The notes: generated from the letters alone by a model not told the origin. Numbered from the stretch's first letter, positions 52,571 to 60,339 are shown. The stretch is 64,000 nt of DNA from JAHEEL01 sp034660035 (GCA_034660035.1 JAYEIJ010000079.1:17154-81153); one strand, 5' to 3'. A program made the numbers and translations.

Positions 52571-53315
52571 GGCGGGTCGCCCTTCCGGTTGCCCGGAAGT
52601 AGCCGGTGTTGACGCACATCGTCGAACCGATGCGCCAGGTCGTCGCCCTCGGTTGGTGGATGTCCCCGAAGTAGTGGAACGGAGGCTGAGTTCGCTCTAT
52701 GTAGTCGAGGATCGCGACCGAACCCTTCTCCCTTCCTCCGATGACGTCGCAGGCGAGTGAGGGGACGGCGGGAGGGACGTGCGTTGCGAGGATGTCCACG
52801 GGGCCGAGGCTCGCGAGTTTCGCTGCCATCTCGCTCTCGCTGATCTCGCCCGGCGTATCGATCCGCGTCATTCCTCCCCCTGCGAACCCGACCCGGATGC
52901 CGTCGATCACGACGACCTCTCCATCCACGAATCGGGCCCCCTCGGGAAGGTTGTCGGCCAGCATCTTGGGCCGATCAACGTTCCCATACGTCACGTACGC
53001 CTCGCATCCGCGAAGGGCGTCGCAGACCTCCCGGTAGGCGGCCTCCGTGACCGTCCGGTACCGCTCGCTCAACTCTGCCTCGTGTCCCTTCCAATGACGG
53101 TGCCACATCTCCGAGGCCGCTTCATGGCCTTCGGCTCCGCGGATCCTGACGAACTCGTCGACGAGTTCTCTTCCCGAGACATCGGCCACGATGCCTTCGT
53201 TCGATCGGTAGTCGATGTAGTTGATCAGATCGCCGAGGATCAGAAGGGGTTCGCCCATCGACGCGACGATGCGAAGCGCCTCAGAGGCCCCATGGACATC
53301 GGAGATGATGAGCAT
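52563..53315 (-). CDS. Metallophosphoesterase
   Basis: 250 aa calcineurin-like phosphoesterase. Metal-site motifs in order: SDVHG (5-9), GDLINY (about 28-33), YGNVDRP (GNHD-like with Asp for His), ATHVPP, and HYFGDIHQPR (GHxH-like, GD-H). Two sites are degenerate against the consensus, so activity may differ from standard phosphodiesterases. The ATG lies 4 nt after the queG stop codon. Confidence 0.85.
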   Translation of the reverse strand: MLIISDVHGASEALRIVASMGEPLLILGDLINYIDYRSNEGIVADVSGRELVDEFVRIRGAEGHEAASEMWHRHWKGHEAELSERYRTVTEAAYREVCDALRGCEAYVTYGNVDRPKMLADNLPEGARFVDGEVVVIDGIRVGFAGGGMTRIDTPGEISESEMAAKLASLGPVDILATHVPPAVPSLACDVIGGREKGSVAILDYIERTQPPFHYFGDIHQPRATTWRIGSTMCVNTGYFRATGRATRHG

Positions 53316-53319
53316 TCCG

Positions 53320-54420
53320 TCAGCGTAGACCGGGATCGGTCCGCCACCGCTTCCGCGCTCGATGGATCTCGGTCCGAACCCGGCCGTCGTGCTCGTCATC
53401 GAGCGCCACCTCGAGGGAGGCTGGCGCGAGATCTGTGCCGAACTCACCGATCGCCCAGGCGGCGTGAGCCCGGAGCATCCAATCCGGGTGCCCGAGATAG
53501 CCGATAACGACCGTCTCGAGTTCTTCCGAGCGATCGTTCCCGGCTGCGATCAGCGCGTTCCGTCGCAGGATCCTCGGCCGTCGCGATGGAAGGTAGAAGT
53601 GCCCGTATCTCTTGAGCAGTTCGCGGTCGGTGGCACTGAGGACCCCCATGATCGTCGGCCCGGGGACCGGCGATGCGGCGGCCAGAACCCGCTTGCCCGG
53701 CGGGCAAGCGGTGAGGCACTCATCACATCCGTAGAGCCGGTCTCCCACCGCCGTCCGCAGTTCGATCGGGATGACACCCGGGGCTTGGAGCAGATGAGCG
53801 AGACACCGCCGCACGTCGAGGACGCCGTCGGCAACGATCGCGTTCGTCGGACACGCGGGGATGCATGCGATGCACGAACCGCAAGATCGATCCATCGGGA
53901 CACCGAGTTCGAGCGAAGCATCGGTAACAACGGACCCGATCAGCACCCACGGGCCGGCCCCGGGGACGAGGACCATCGTGCTCTTCCCCCACCACCCGAC
54001 GCCTGCACGCACGGCGGCGGCACGATCAACGAGCCGTGAGTCGTCGACAAGCACCTCCGAGCGGTGTCCGGATTCGACCAGGCGTGCAGCGACCGCATCG
54101 AGTACGGCGCGCAGGCCGATGTAGGCGTCGCCGTCGGCGAAGCGAGCGATCCGCAAGGTGGCAGCGTCCGTGGTCGCCGTGCCCGCTTCCGGCTGGTAGG
54201 CGTGTGCGACCGTGACGAGACGCTCCGCCCACGGAAAGCTCCGACGCACGTCGGATGCCACGGTGGGATCCCGGTACGTGAATGCGAGCGTGCTCGCAAG
54301 CCCGGCGTCCCGGCGACCTTCCATCACCGCCGCGAGGCCTTCGAACGGATCTGCCGTCGTGACGCCGAAACCGGCGCACCCGTGATCAAAGGCGATGTCT
54401 TTGAGGTAGTCCCGAAGCAC
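53320..54420 (-). CDS. queG: Epoxyqueuosine reductase
   Basis: Last step of queuosine synthesis in tRNA; uses cobalamin and two 4Fe-4S clusters. 366 aa. Cluster motifs are CGSCIACIPACP and CDECLTACPPGKR, and RAGVGWWGKSTMVL matches the cobalamin-site segment. A C-terminal HEAT-like region (ETVVIGYLGHPDWMLRAHAAWAIG) is typical. No other queuosine genes are in the window. The GTG start has no ribosome site but TATCGT 6 nt before it. Other DUF1730-type ferredoxin proteins are an alternative. Confidence 0.88.
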   Translation of the reverse strand: MLRDYLKDIAFDHGCAGFGVTTADPFEGLAAVMEGRRDAGLASTLAFTYRDPTVASDVRRSFPWAERLVTVAHAYQPEAGTATTDAATLRIARFADGDAYIGLRAVLDAVAARLVESGHRSEVLVDDSRLVDRAAAVRAGVGWWGKSTMVLVPGAGPWVLIGSVVTDASLELGVPMDRSCGSCIACIPACPTNAIVADGVLDVRRCLAHLLQAPGVIPIELRTAVGDRLYGCDECLTACPPGKRVLAAASPVPGPTIMGVLSATDRELLKRYGHFYLPSRRPRILRRNALIAAGNDRSEELETVVIGYLGHPDWMLRAHAAWAIGEFGTDLAPASLEVALDDEHDGRVRTEIHRARKRWRTDPGLR

Positions 54421-54426
54421 GGGACC

Positions 54427-54432
54427 ACGATA
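54427..54432 (-). promoter_or_regulatory. -10 box of leaderless queG
   Basis: TATCGT, GGTCCC, then GTG at 54420 on the minus strand; 6 nt spacing. Confidence 0.45.
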
Positions 54433-54464
54433 CGGCTTTGGGAGGCGCCCAGTCGTGCCGTTGC

Positions 54465-54671
54465 TCAGACCGTCACAGCATCACGAGCCGGACCGCGAAC
54501 GACGAGCCGGATCGGGGAGACGAGACCGGCGTCGGACAGGGCCCCGATGGCCGCCTCTTCATCGTCCCCGATCCGGGTCGGCCCGCCGCTCCCGGACAAC
54601 AGCATCGGAACGATGCAGTCGGCACACGCCCCCGTCCCGTCCATCACACAAACGTCACAATCGATGATCAC
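54465..54671 (-). CDS. Small four-cysteine protein
   Basis: 68 aa, function unknown. Cysteines are arranged C-x2-C-x8-C-x2-C near the N-terminus (CDVCVMDGTGACADC), which could hold one Zn or an Fe-S cluster. The rest is acidic. The GTG at 54671 has AAGGAG 5 nt upstream; a GTG at 54677 overlaps the ribosome site and is less likely. It sits 44 nt upstream of the queG start on the same strand, which makes a redox role next to the Fe-S enzyme QueG possible. Confidence 0.65.
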   Translation of the reverse strand: MIIDCDVCVMDGTGACADCIVPMLLSGSGGPTRIGDDEEAAIGALSDAGLVSPIRLVVRGPARDAVTV

Positions 54672-54725
54672 GATCACTCCTTTCAGCAGATAGTGACAAG
54701 CTAGAGAACGGGTGTGACAGATTCT

Positions 54726-54851
54726 GAGTAGCGGAGTAGCCGAGTAGCCGAGTAGCCGAGTCAGAGCTACCAGCCGCCAGCTTCCAGCTACGAGCCATGC
54801 GCCATGAGCGGGACCTGTACGGACTACGGACTACGGACTACGGACTACGGT
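54726..54851. repeat. Three-part tandem-repeat element
   Basis: First array: 8-bp units, gagtagcg then three gagtagcc (54726-54757). Second: six 7-bp units of YNNYNAG type (ctaccag, ccgccag, cttccag, ctacgag, ccatgcg, ccatgag; 54767-54808). Third: ctacgga heptads (54818-54851). The last unit, ctacggt, contains TACGGT, which serves as -10 for the next gene. The 186 nt spacer holds little else. Confidence 0.85.
54846..54851 (+). promoter_or_regulatory. -10 box of leaderless LLM gene, made by a repeat unit
   Basis: TACGGT, CATCAC, then ATG at 54858. The box lies inside the last heptad of the ctacgga array. No ribosome site is present. Confidence 0.45.
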
Positions 54852-54857
54852 CATCAC

Positions 54858-55892
54858 ATGCGGCTTGGACTCAACCTTGGCTACTGGGGAACGGCGGTCG
54901 CCGGTGACTCGACGCTGGTAACGGAGGCCGAACGTCTCGGATACCACTCGGTGTGGACCGCCGAGGCCTACGGGTCGGACGCCGTCACCCCACTCGCCTA
55001 CCTCGCCGCCCGCACCGAGAGGATCAAACTCGGGTCCGGGATCCTCCAGATGCCGGCGCGAACACCCGCGATGACGGCCATGACCGCAGCGACCCTCGAC
55101 GAGATGTCCGACGGCCGGTTCTTGCTCGGCCTCGGCGTTTCCGGACCGCAGGTCGTCGAGGGCTGGCACGGCCGCCCGTATGGAAAGCCTCTCAGAGTGA
55201 CCCGAGAGTACGTCGAGATCGTTCGGAAGATCCTCGCCAGGGACGAACCGGTCGAGTTCGATGGCGACTACTACCAGATGCCCTACCGGGGTCCCGGAAC
55301 CACCGGAGCCGGCAAAGCGCTCAAACTCATCTCCAAGCCACGCAACCCGAATCTACCGATCTACCTCGCGGCTATCGGACCGAACAACGTCCGTCTGGCC
55401 GCCGAGATCGCAGATGGATGGCTCCCGGTCTTCTACTCACCCGAGCAGGCCGGCAGCATCTTTCGACCGCTCCTCCACGAGGGCTTCGAACGATCCGGTG
55501 AAACGGACAAGGCCGACCGGTTCGATACCGCCGTCTCGGTGTTCGTGTTCCTCGACGACGACGTCGAGAGGGCCCGTCTCGCCGCCAAGCCGATGCTCTC
55601 GCTGTACGTCGGCGGGATGGGAGCGAAGGGGAAGAACTTCTACCACGACCTCGCCCAACGCTACGGCTACGGCGAAGCAGCCGACCGTATCCAGGAGTCG
55701 TACCTCGCCGGCCGGAAGATGGATGCGATGCGAGCGGTCCCGGACGAACTCGTCGACGAGGTGAGCCTCGTCGGTTCGCGAGGGCGCATCGCAGACCGTC
55801 TTGAAGCGTGGAAGGAGTCCGGGGTAACGACGCTCATCGCCGCGACGACAGACCTGTCGACGGTCCGCACTCTCGCAGAACTGCTCGTGTGA
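54858..55892 (+). CDS. LLM-class (F420-dependent) oxidoreductase
   Basis: 344 aa luciferase-like TIM barrel. It begins MRLGLNLGYWG; VWTAEAYGSDAVTPLAYLAART is the common N-terminal motif of the F420-dependent group, and GRFLLGLGVSGPQVVEGWHG forms the cofactor-loop region. A cofactor of F420 is inferred from family; FMN is possible. The ATG at 54858 is leaderless, with the repeat-derived -10 just upstream. The last 19 residues (LIAATTDLSTVRTLAELLV) recur, diverged, as a remnant at 56499. Confidence 0.9.
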   Translation: MRLGLNLGYWGTAVAGDSTLVTEAERLGYHSVWTAEAYGSDAVTPLAYLAARTERIKLGSGILQMPARTPAMTAMTAATLDEMSDGRFLLGLGVSGPQVVEGWHGRPYGKPLRVTREYVEIVRKILARDEPVEFDGDYYQMPYRGPGTTGAGKALKLISKPRNPNLPIYLAAIGPNNVRLAAEIADGWLPVFYSPEQAGSIFRPLLHEGFERSGETDKADRFDTAVSVFVFLDDDVERARLAAKPMLSLYVGGMGAKGKNFYHDLAQRYGYGEAADRIQESYLAGRKMDAMRAVPDELVDEVSLVGSRGRIADRLEAWKESGVTTLIAATTDLSTVRTLAELLV

Positions 55893-55897
55893 TCAAC

Positions 55898-56215
55898 TCA
55901 GCAGTTCGTTGCCATCGCGAGCGCCCGGCAGATCTCCATCATCCGGGCATCACCGAGTCGCGTGATCCTGTCTGCGAGAATCCCCTTCGGTAGCAACTCC
56001 GGAGTGTCCAGGTTGATCACACAAGGAAGCGGCATCCCATCGTCCACATCGAGAGGCACCTCCGTTGGGAGATGACGGACGTTCGTCGTAGCGGGAGCAA
56101 CGAGAACCACCGGTATCGACGCGATCGCTTCCGGACGGGTGAGTACGACCACAGGACGCCGACCGGCATAGGGCACTTCAGCCCACCAGACATCACCCCA
56201 CAAGATCTCTGTCAT
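55898..56215 (-). CDS. MazF/PemK-family toxin
   Basis: 105 aa mRNA interferase. It begins MTEILWGDVWWAEVP; GRRPVVVLTRPEAI is the PemK core with the conserved Arg/Pro, and the Thr of PATTNVRHLPTEV is the other family mark. The ATG overlaps the antitoxin stop by 4 nt (ATGA), the usual order for this type (antitoxin first). It is compact and complete. Confidence 0.92.
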   Translation of the reverse strand: MTEILWGDVWWAEVPYAGRRPVVVLTRPEAIASIPVVLVAPATTNVRHLPTEVPLDVDDGMPLPCVINLDTPELLPKGILADRITRLGDARMMEICRALAMATNC

Positions 56216-56466
56216 CTCGATCTCACCCGACGCACTTCTTCGAGCCACGCGTCGAGGTCGCCCCACTCGTCGGGATGGGTCAGGGGTGTCTCCTCGTAAG
56301 CCTCTCGGTACTGCTGAGCGAGAGCACCATTGTCGTCGGAACGAACGTATGCCGTGATGGCGTCCCGGATCATCTGCGATCGGGAGATGCCGGATCTCTC
56401 TCTCCGACGATCCAGATCCTCGATCAGGGCGGGTGGCAGGTGCACGAGTGTGGGCTTCATAGTCAT
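56212..56466 (-). CDS. Ribbon-helix-helix antitoxin
   Basis: 84 aa partner of the MazF-like toxin. The N-terminal RHH domain is KPTLVHLPPALIEDLDRRR followed by GISRSQMIRDAITAYV; the acidic C-terminal half (YEETPLTHPDEWGDLDAWLEE) should bind the toxin. The first ATG (56466) is preferred because TATGAT lies exactly 6 nt upstream, giving a leaderless mRNA. It would bind the palindrome just upstream. Confidence 0.9.
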   Translation of the reverse strand: MTMKPTLVHLPPALIEDLDRRRERSGISRSQMIRDAITAYVRSDDNGALAQQYREAYEETPLTHPDEWGDLDAWLEEVRRVRSR

Positions 56467-56467
56467 A

Positions 56468-56488
56468 CCTATATCATACCGATATAGG
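56468..56488 (-). promoter_or_regulatory. Toxin-antitoxin operator and -10 box
   Basis: CCTATATC, 5 nt, GATATAGG: a perfect 8-bp inverted repeat 1 nt from the antitoxin ATG. The -10 TATGAT (56478-56473 on the minus strand) lies inside it. Antitoxin binding would cover the transcript start. Confidence 0.75.
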
Positions 56489-56498
56489 CCTGAAAAGA

Positions 56499-56555
56499 GT
56501 ACTCATCGCTACGACGACAGATCTTCCGACGGACCGCGCACTCGCCGAGTTGGTC
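56499..56555 (+). pseudogene. 3' remnant of a second LLM oxidoreductase gene
   Basis: In frame it reads VLIATTTDLPTDRALAELV, clearly related to LIAATTDLSTVRTLAELLV, the end of the gene at 54858-55892, and the DNA is about 75-80% identical over 55 nt. It has no start and runs into the caacaga array. The toxin-antitoxin pair lies between the intact end and this copy. A tandem duplicate that was later deleted or interrupted is the likely origin. Confidence 0.7.
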
Positions 56556-56558
56556 AAT

Positions 56559-56693
56559 CAACAGACAACAGACAACAGACAACAGACAACAGACAACAGA
56601 CAACAGACAACAGACAGCAGAGGCTCTCTCGCGAGCAGGTCTGGCTGTCAGCTGTTGTCTGTCGTCTGTCAGCTATCGCGCTGTCGCCTGTCC
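56559..56693. repeat. Heptad array caacaga x8 with complementary partner array
   Basis: Eight exact caacaga units (56559-56614) followed by cagcaga, a 30 nt loop, then degenerate ctgtNgt-type heptads (56652-56693; ctgttgt, ctgtcgt, ctgtcag). The two arms are complementary. In frame it would read NQQTTD repeats, but there is no gene structure. The rest of the 217 nt spacer holds the LLM remnant and the TA operator. Confidence 0.9.
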
Positions 56694-56705
56694 GCTAAGC
56701 AGGCC

Positions 56706-57932
56706 TCACAGCCAGTCTGCGAGGGCCTTCGCCCAGAGCACGGTTGCGCCGCGTCGGGAGCATCGGTCCCGGAGTTCGCGGTCGTTGGAGATCACGACGG
56801 CGGTAGCGCCGTGCTCGGCCGCCAGTTCGACGAGAACGTCGTCGGCTATCACTTCCGCTTCGGTGAATCGCACGACGATGCCGTTCTCCGTCACGGAGAG
56901 CGACCGGCCGTCACTCAGATCGGAGTCGAACACGACCTCGATGGCTGCGTCGCCGAGGTGTCGATCGAGCTTGCCGAGGCGGGCGATCAGGTCTCTCCGA
57001 GCGCGCGGATCGGCCATCGTCGACGCGTCGAGAACGCCGAGGACGTTGTGGCCGTCGATCAACACGATCACGCCATCAAGTCCGGCGAGCGCATCGATCG
57101 CCGCCACGGAGTCTGGAGCGACACCGGCCGGTATCACCGGTTCGGTGGCATCGGCCCGCCCACCGGAACTGCGAGCAACAGCATCGGCCTCCCGGAACGG
57201 CGTAAGCGTCCCGGCAGCTCTGTCCAGCCACCGGGCGACGTCGAGCGGTTCGCGAGGGATCGATTCAGATGCCCCTTCCTCGGCCGCCCGCCGAAGCTCC
57301 GCGATCTCTCGTTTCAACGAACGGATCTGCTCGAACTGCGACACGGTGGTTCGCTCGACATCGCGCCGTTCTTCACGTACCTCTTCCACTTCAGCCCGCA
57401 ACCGAACGACCTGCTCCTCGGCCCGGGCACACTCCGACCGCGCCTCCGTGGCAACTGCCTTGAGTGGGTCGAGACGTTCGGCGATCACATCGCGCGAGGC
57501 CCTGGTCGCGGCCGCGACTTCCTTCTTGAGAGCCTTCGCCTTCGCTCGCTCGGCGCGACCCAGCGACCGTGCCTCTTCGAATTTCGTCTCCATCTGCCGG
57601 ACCCGTTCCTCCCCCTCGGCGGCGGCCTGCGAGGTGACCGCTTCCGCCACGGTGATCCACCAACCCGGCTCACGGTTCAGATACGCGCTCGAGGTTGGAT
57701 CCTCGTTCCCGATCCGATCGAACGCTTCGATGACCTTCGTCCGGAACCATTCGTCCTCATCGATCCGCAAGAGCAAGTTCTTGACGAGTGGGACAGGAAG
57801 CTTCCCGTCGCCCTGCTTCGCTATGGCCCGAAGACGACCGGGGACGTCATCGTCGTCCAGATCTCTCAGGGCGGCCCGGGCCGCGTCGATCGCCGGGCCG
57901 AGAACCGTGCGAAGTTGTTTGGCGATATTCAT
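56706..57932 (-). CDS. NYN-domain (YacP-like) ribonuclease with coiled coil
   Basis: 408 aa. The N-terminal 90 residues are helical; a long coiled coil rich in Ala, Glu and Arg spans about 105-225. The C-terminal NYN domain (PF05991 type) starts with VLIDGHNVLG and carries conserved aspartates (FDSDLSDG, EVIADDVLVELA, VISNDRELRDR), the PIN-like metal site. It is probably an RNase; no partner is adjacent. The ATG has AAGGA 5 nt upstream. Divergent from the ilv operon promoter. Confidence 0.85.
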   Translation of the reverse strand: MNIAKQLRTVLGPAIDAARAALRDLDDDDVPGRLRAIAKQGDGKLPVPLVKNLLLRIDEDEWFRTKVIEAFDRIGNEDPTSSAYLNREPGWWITVAEAVTSQAAAEGEERVRQMETKFEEARSLGRAERAKAKALKKEVAAATRASRDVIAERLDPLKAVATEARSECARAEEQVVRLRAEVEEVREERRDVERTTVSQFEQIRSLKREIAELRRAAEEGASESIPREPLDVARWLDRAAGTLTPFREADAVARSSGGRADATEPVIPAGVAPDSVAAIDALAGLDGVIVLIDGHNVLGVLDASTMADPRARRDLIARLGKLDRHLGDAAIEVVFDSDLSDGRSLSVTENGIVVRFTEAEVIADDVLVELAAEHGATAVVISNDRELRDRCSRRGATVLWAKALADWL

Positions 57933-57939
57933 GACGTCC

Positions 57940-57967
57940 TTGACAGGTTTCTACGTCCTGCCATAAT
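57940..57967 (+). promoter_or_regulatory. Promoter of the ilvBNC operon
   Basis: TTGACA (57940-57945), 16 nt, CATAAT (57962-57967). The transcript would start near 57974, about 18 nt before the leader peptide. Confidence 0.75.
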
Positions 57968-57991
57968 CGCAGGCTCCCGACGAAAACCAAC

Positions 57992-58033
57992 ATGACCGTG
58001 ATCAACAACCTGTTCGTAGTCCTTATCACCTAG
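57992..58033 (+). CDS. ilv leader peptide
   Basis: 13-residue ORF MTVINNLFVVLIT with stop TAG. Eight of 13 residues are Val, Ile or Leu (three Val, two Ile, two Leu) or Phe. It lies between the ilv promoter and a hairpin-plus-terminator, so stalled ribosomes at branched-chain codons would control the downstream genes. No clear ribosome site precedes the ATG. Confidence 0.85.
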   Translation: MTVINNLFVVLIT

Positions 58034-58090
58034 GCGCACACGACCGAACGTGTGTGCCTGACCCTCCGTGTCAAACGGGGGGTTTCTTGT
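58032..58090 (+). terminator. Attenuator of the ilv operon
   Basis: First hairpin: GGCGCACACG, loop ACCGAA, CGTGTGTGCC (10 bp, one G-U), right at the leader stop codon. Second hairpin: ACCCTCCGT, loop GTCAA, ACGGGGGGT (9 bp, one G-U), followed by TTCTTG. The second is the terminator. The first probably pairs with part of it or paces the ribosome; I did not work out the antiterminator. Confidence 0.75.
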
Positions 58091-58105
58091 ATCCGGAGTA
58101 ACACC

Positions 58106-59833
58106 ATGCCAGAACAACTCACCGGCGCCCAGGCGCTCATCCGCTCACTCGAGTACGAAGGGGTGGAGGTCGTCTTCGGCATGCCGGGCGGGGCGATCCT
58201 CAAGGCCTACGACCCGATCATCGAATCCCCTATCCGTCACGTCCTCGCCCGCCATGAGCAGGGAGCCGGTCACATGGCGTCCGGCTACGCACATGCCACC
58301 GGACGCGTCGGCGTCACGATCGTGACATCCGGACCCGCTGCAACGAACCTTCTGACGGCGCTTCAGGATGCCTATATGGATTCCGTGCCGATGGTCGCCA
58401 TCACCGGACAGGTCGCGACCACCTCGATCGGGAACGACGCCTTTCAGGAGGCACACACGTGGGGCATGTCCATGCCTGCTACCAAGCACAACTCGCTCGT
58501 CACAAGTGCCGATGAGATCCCCGATGCGATCCGGGAGGCGTTCCATCTCGCATCCACCGGCAGAAAGGGTCCGGTCCTCGTGGATGTTCCGAAGAACGTC
58601 CTCACCGACACGATGACCTGGCACCGACCGGGAGAGATCAAACTCCCCGGCTACAAGCCGGCGGTCAAGGGCCATCCACGCCAGGTCAAAGCCGCCGTGG
58701 ATCTCATCGAGCAGGCAGAGCGTCCCGTCCTCTACATCGGCGGCGGCGTCGGCGCCGCCGGCGGTGCCGGCGAGTTGCGACAGTTCGCAGAGATGATCAA
58801 CGTCCCGATGGTCACGACGCTGATGGCCAGGGGCATCTTCCCCGATTCTCATCCTCTCAACCTCGGCATGCCGGGCATGCACGGCAACTACACGGCAACC
58901 ATCGCCATGCAGCGTTCTGACCTGCTCATCACGATCGGCGCACGCTTCGACGATCGGATCACCGGCGATCTCAAGAGCTTCGCCACCGGGGCGAAGGTCA
59001 TCCACGTCGACGTCGACCCGGCGGAGATCAGCAAGAACCGCTTCGCCGACGTTCCGATCGTCGGTGATGCGAAGGCGGTTCTTGAGCAGTTGATCGCCGA
59101 GACCGAGAGTCGCGGCGGCCAACCGAACCGGGACGGCTGGCTGGCCACGCTGAGCGACTGGCAGGCCACCTACCCCCTCGCATACGAACAGGACCCGGAC
59201 GGTCCGATCCAGCAGCAGTACGTGATCGAGGAACTCCACCGCATCACCGGCGGCGACGCAACGATCGTGGCGGGGGTCGGGCAACATCAGATGTGGGCAT
59301 CGCAGTTCTGGGGATTCGAGGAGCCGCGACGGTGGATCAATTCGGGCGGCCTCGGAACCATGGGCTATGCCATTCCTGCGGCTGTCGGCGCCAAGGTCGG
59401 GACACCCGACGAGATCGTGTTCGCCTTCGACGGCGACGGATGCTTCCAGATGACCGGGACCGAGTTGATCACGGCTTCGTTCGAGAACATCCCGATCAAG
59501 GTCGCCGTGTTGAACAACGCCTCTTTGGGCATGGTGAAACAGTGGCAGACCCTCTTCTACGACGGGCGCCTGTCGCAGACCGAACTCTCCCCCACCGTCC
59601 CGGATTTCGCGATGTTCGCCGAGGCGTGCGGTGCGGTCGGCTTGCGGGCCGACCGTCCCGATCAGGTCGCCGCCGTGCTCGAAGAGGCGCTTGCCATCAA
59701 CGACCGCCCGGTCGTCATCGACTTCGCTTGCGACCCGGAAGCCATGGTGTTCCCGATGGTGCCCGCCGGTGGTTCGAACGATGACATAGCCCTGAGCAGA
59801 GAAGACTTCATGAGCAGAGAGGACCTCGCGTGA
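58106..59833 (+). CDS. ilvB: Acetohydroxyacid synthase, large subunit
   Basis: Makes acetolactate and acetohydroxybutyrate, the first common step of Val/Ile/Leu synthesis. 575 aa. The catalytic Glu51 is in RHEQGAGHMA; the TPP-Mg motif is GDGCFQMTGTEL, with ALGRGG-type FAD and quinone-region stretches. The ATG at 58106 has GGAG 7 nt upstream. Its stop overlaps the ilvN start by 4 nt (GTGA). Acts with IlvN below. Confidence 0.97.
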   Translation: MPEQLTGAQALIRSLEYEGVEVVFGMPGGAILKAYDPIIESPIRHVLARHEQGAGHMASGYAHATGRVGVTIVTSGPAATNLLTALQDAYMDSVPMVAITGQVATTSIGNDAFQEAHTWGMSMPATKHNSLVTSADEIPDAIREAFHLASTGRKGPVLVDVPKNVLTDTMTWHRPGEIKLPGYKPAVKGHPRQVKAAVDLIEQAERPVLYIGGGVGAAGGAGELRQFAEMINVPMVTTLMARGIFPDSHPLNLGMPGMHGNYTATIAMQRSDLLITIGARFDDRITGDLKSFATGAKVIHVDVDPAEISKNRFADVPIVGDAKAVLEQLIAETESRGGQPNRDGWLATLSDWQATYPLAYEQDPDGPIQQQYVIEELHRITGGDATIVAGVGQHQMWASQFWGFEEPRRWINSGGLGTMGYAIPAAVGAKVGTPDEIVFAFDGDGCFQMTGTELITASFENIPIKVAVLNNASLGMVKQWQTLFYDGRLSQTELSPTVPDFAMFAEACGAVGLRADRPDQVAAVLEEALAINDRPVVIDFACDPEAMVFPMVPAGGSNDDIALSREDFMSREDLA

Positions 59834-60330
59834 AACACGTCATCGCAGTCCTCGTCGAGAACAAACCGGGCGTGCTCGCACGCGTGTCGACGATGTTCGC
59901 CAGACGAGGCTTCAACATCCATTCGCTCACGGTGGGCCCGACCGAGGATCCGTCCCTGTCCCGCATGACGGTCGTCGTCGACGGTCCCGAGATGGAACAG
60001 ATCGTCAAGCAGCTTTACAAGCTCGTCCACACCGTGAAGGTCATGGAGTTCGAACCGGGAACAGCGATCGAGCGCGAGATCATGCTCGTCCGAGTCAATG
60101 CCAGTCCGAAACTGCGCGGTGAGATCCTCGACGCTGCACGTGTCTGCGAGGCGAAGGCGGTCGACGTCGGGGTGACCACGATCACGTTCGAGGTCACGGG
60201 CCCGCCGGACCGACTCGCAGATTTCCTCCAGCTGATGAGCGCGTATGGTGTTACCTCGCTCGCCAAGTCCGGCCGGATCGCCCTGGCGAGAGATCAGAAG
60301 ACCGCCAAGAGTCAAACGAAGAGCGCCTGA
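59830..60330 (+). CDS. ilvN: Acetohydroxyacid synthase, regulatory subunit
   Basis: 166 aa valine-sensing subunit. The ACT domain (KHVIAVLVENKPGVLARVSTMF, then HSLTVGPTEDPSLSRMTV) occupies residues 1-75; the C-terminal domain (ERELMLVRV-type, here EREIMLVRVNA) binds IlvB. GTG start at 59830, coupled to ilvB. Confidence 0.96.
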   Translation: MKHVIAVLVENKPGVLARVSTMFARRGFNIHSLTVGPTEDPSLSRMTVVVDGPEMEQIVKQLYKLVHTVKVMEFEPGTAIEREIMLVRVNASPKLRGEILDAARVCEAKAVDVGVTTITFEVTGPPDRLADFLQLMSAYGVTSLAKSGRIALARDQKTAKSQTKSA

Positions 60331-60339
60331 GGAGGCCCC

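Noticed and set aside
56559..56693. CRISPR array
   Set aside because: Units are 7 bp with no spacers, and there are no cas genes in the window.
56550..56700. Possible low-complexity protein with NQQTTD repeats
   Set aside because: It is the translation of the caacaga array; there is no ribosome site or start in a sensible place, and the frame only exists because 7-bp units repeated three times keep it open.
55898..57932. Defence island built from the toxin-antitoxin pair and the NYN nuclease
   Set aside because: They are separated by a repeat array and 217 nt, and the NYN protein with coiled coil is a common single-copy actinobacterial gene.
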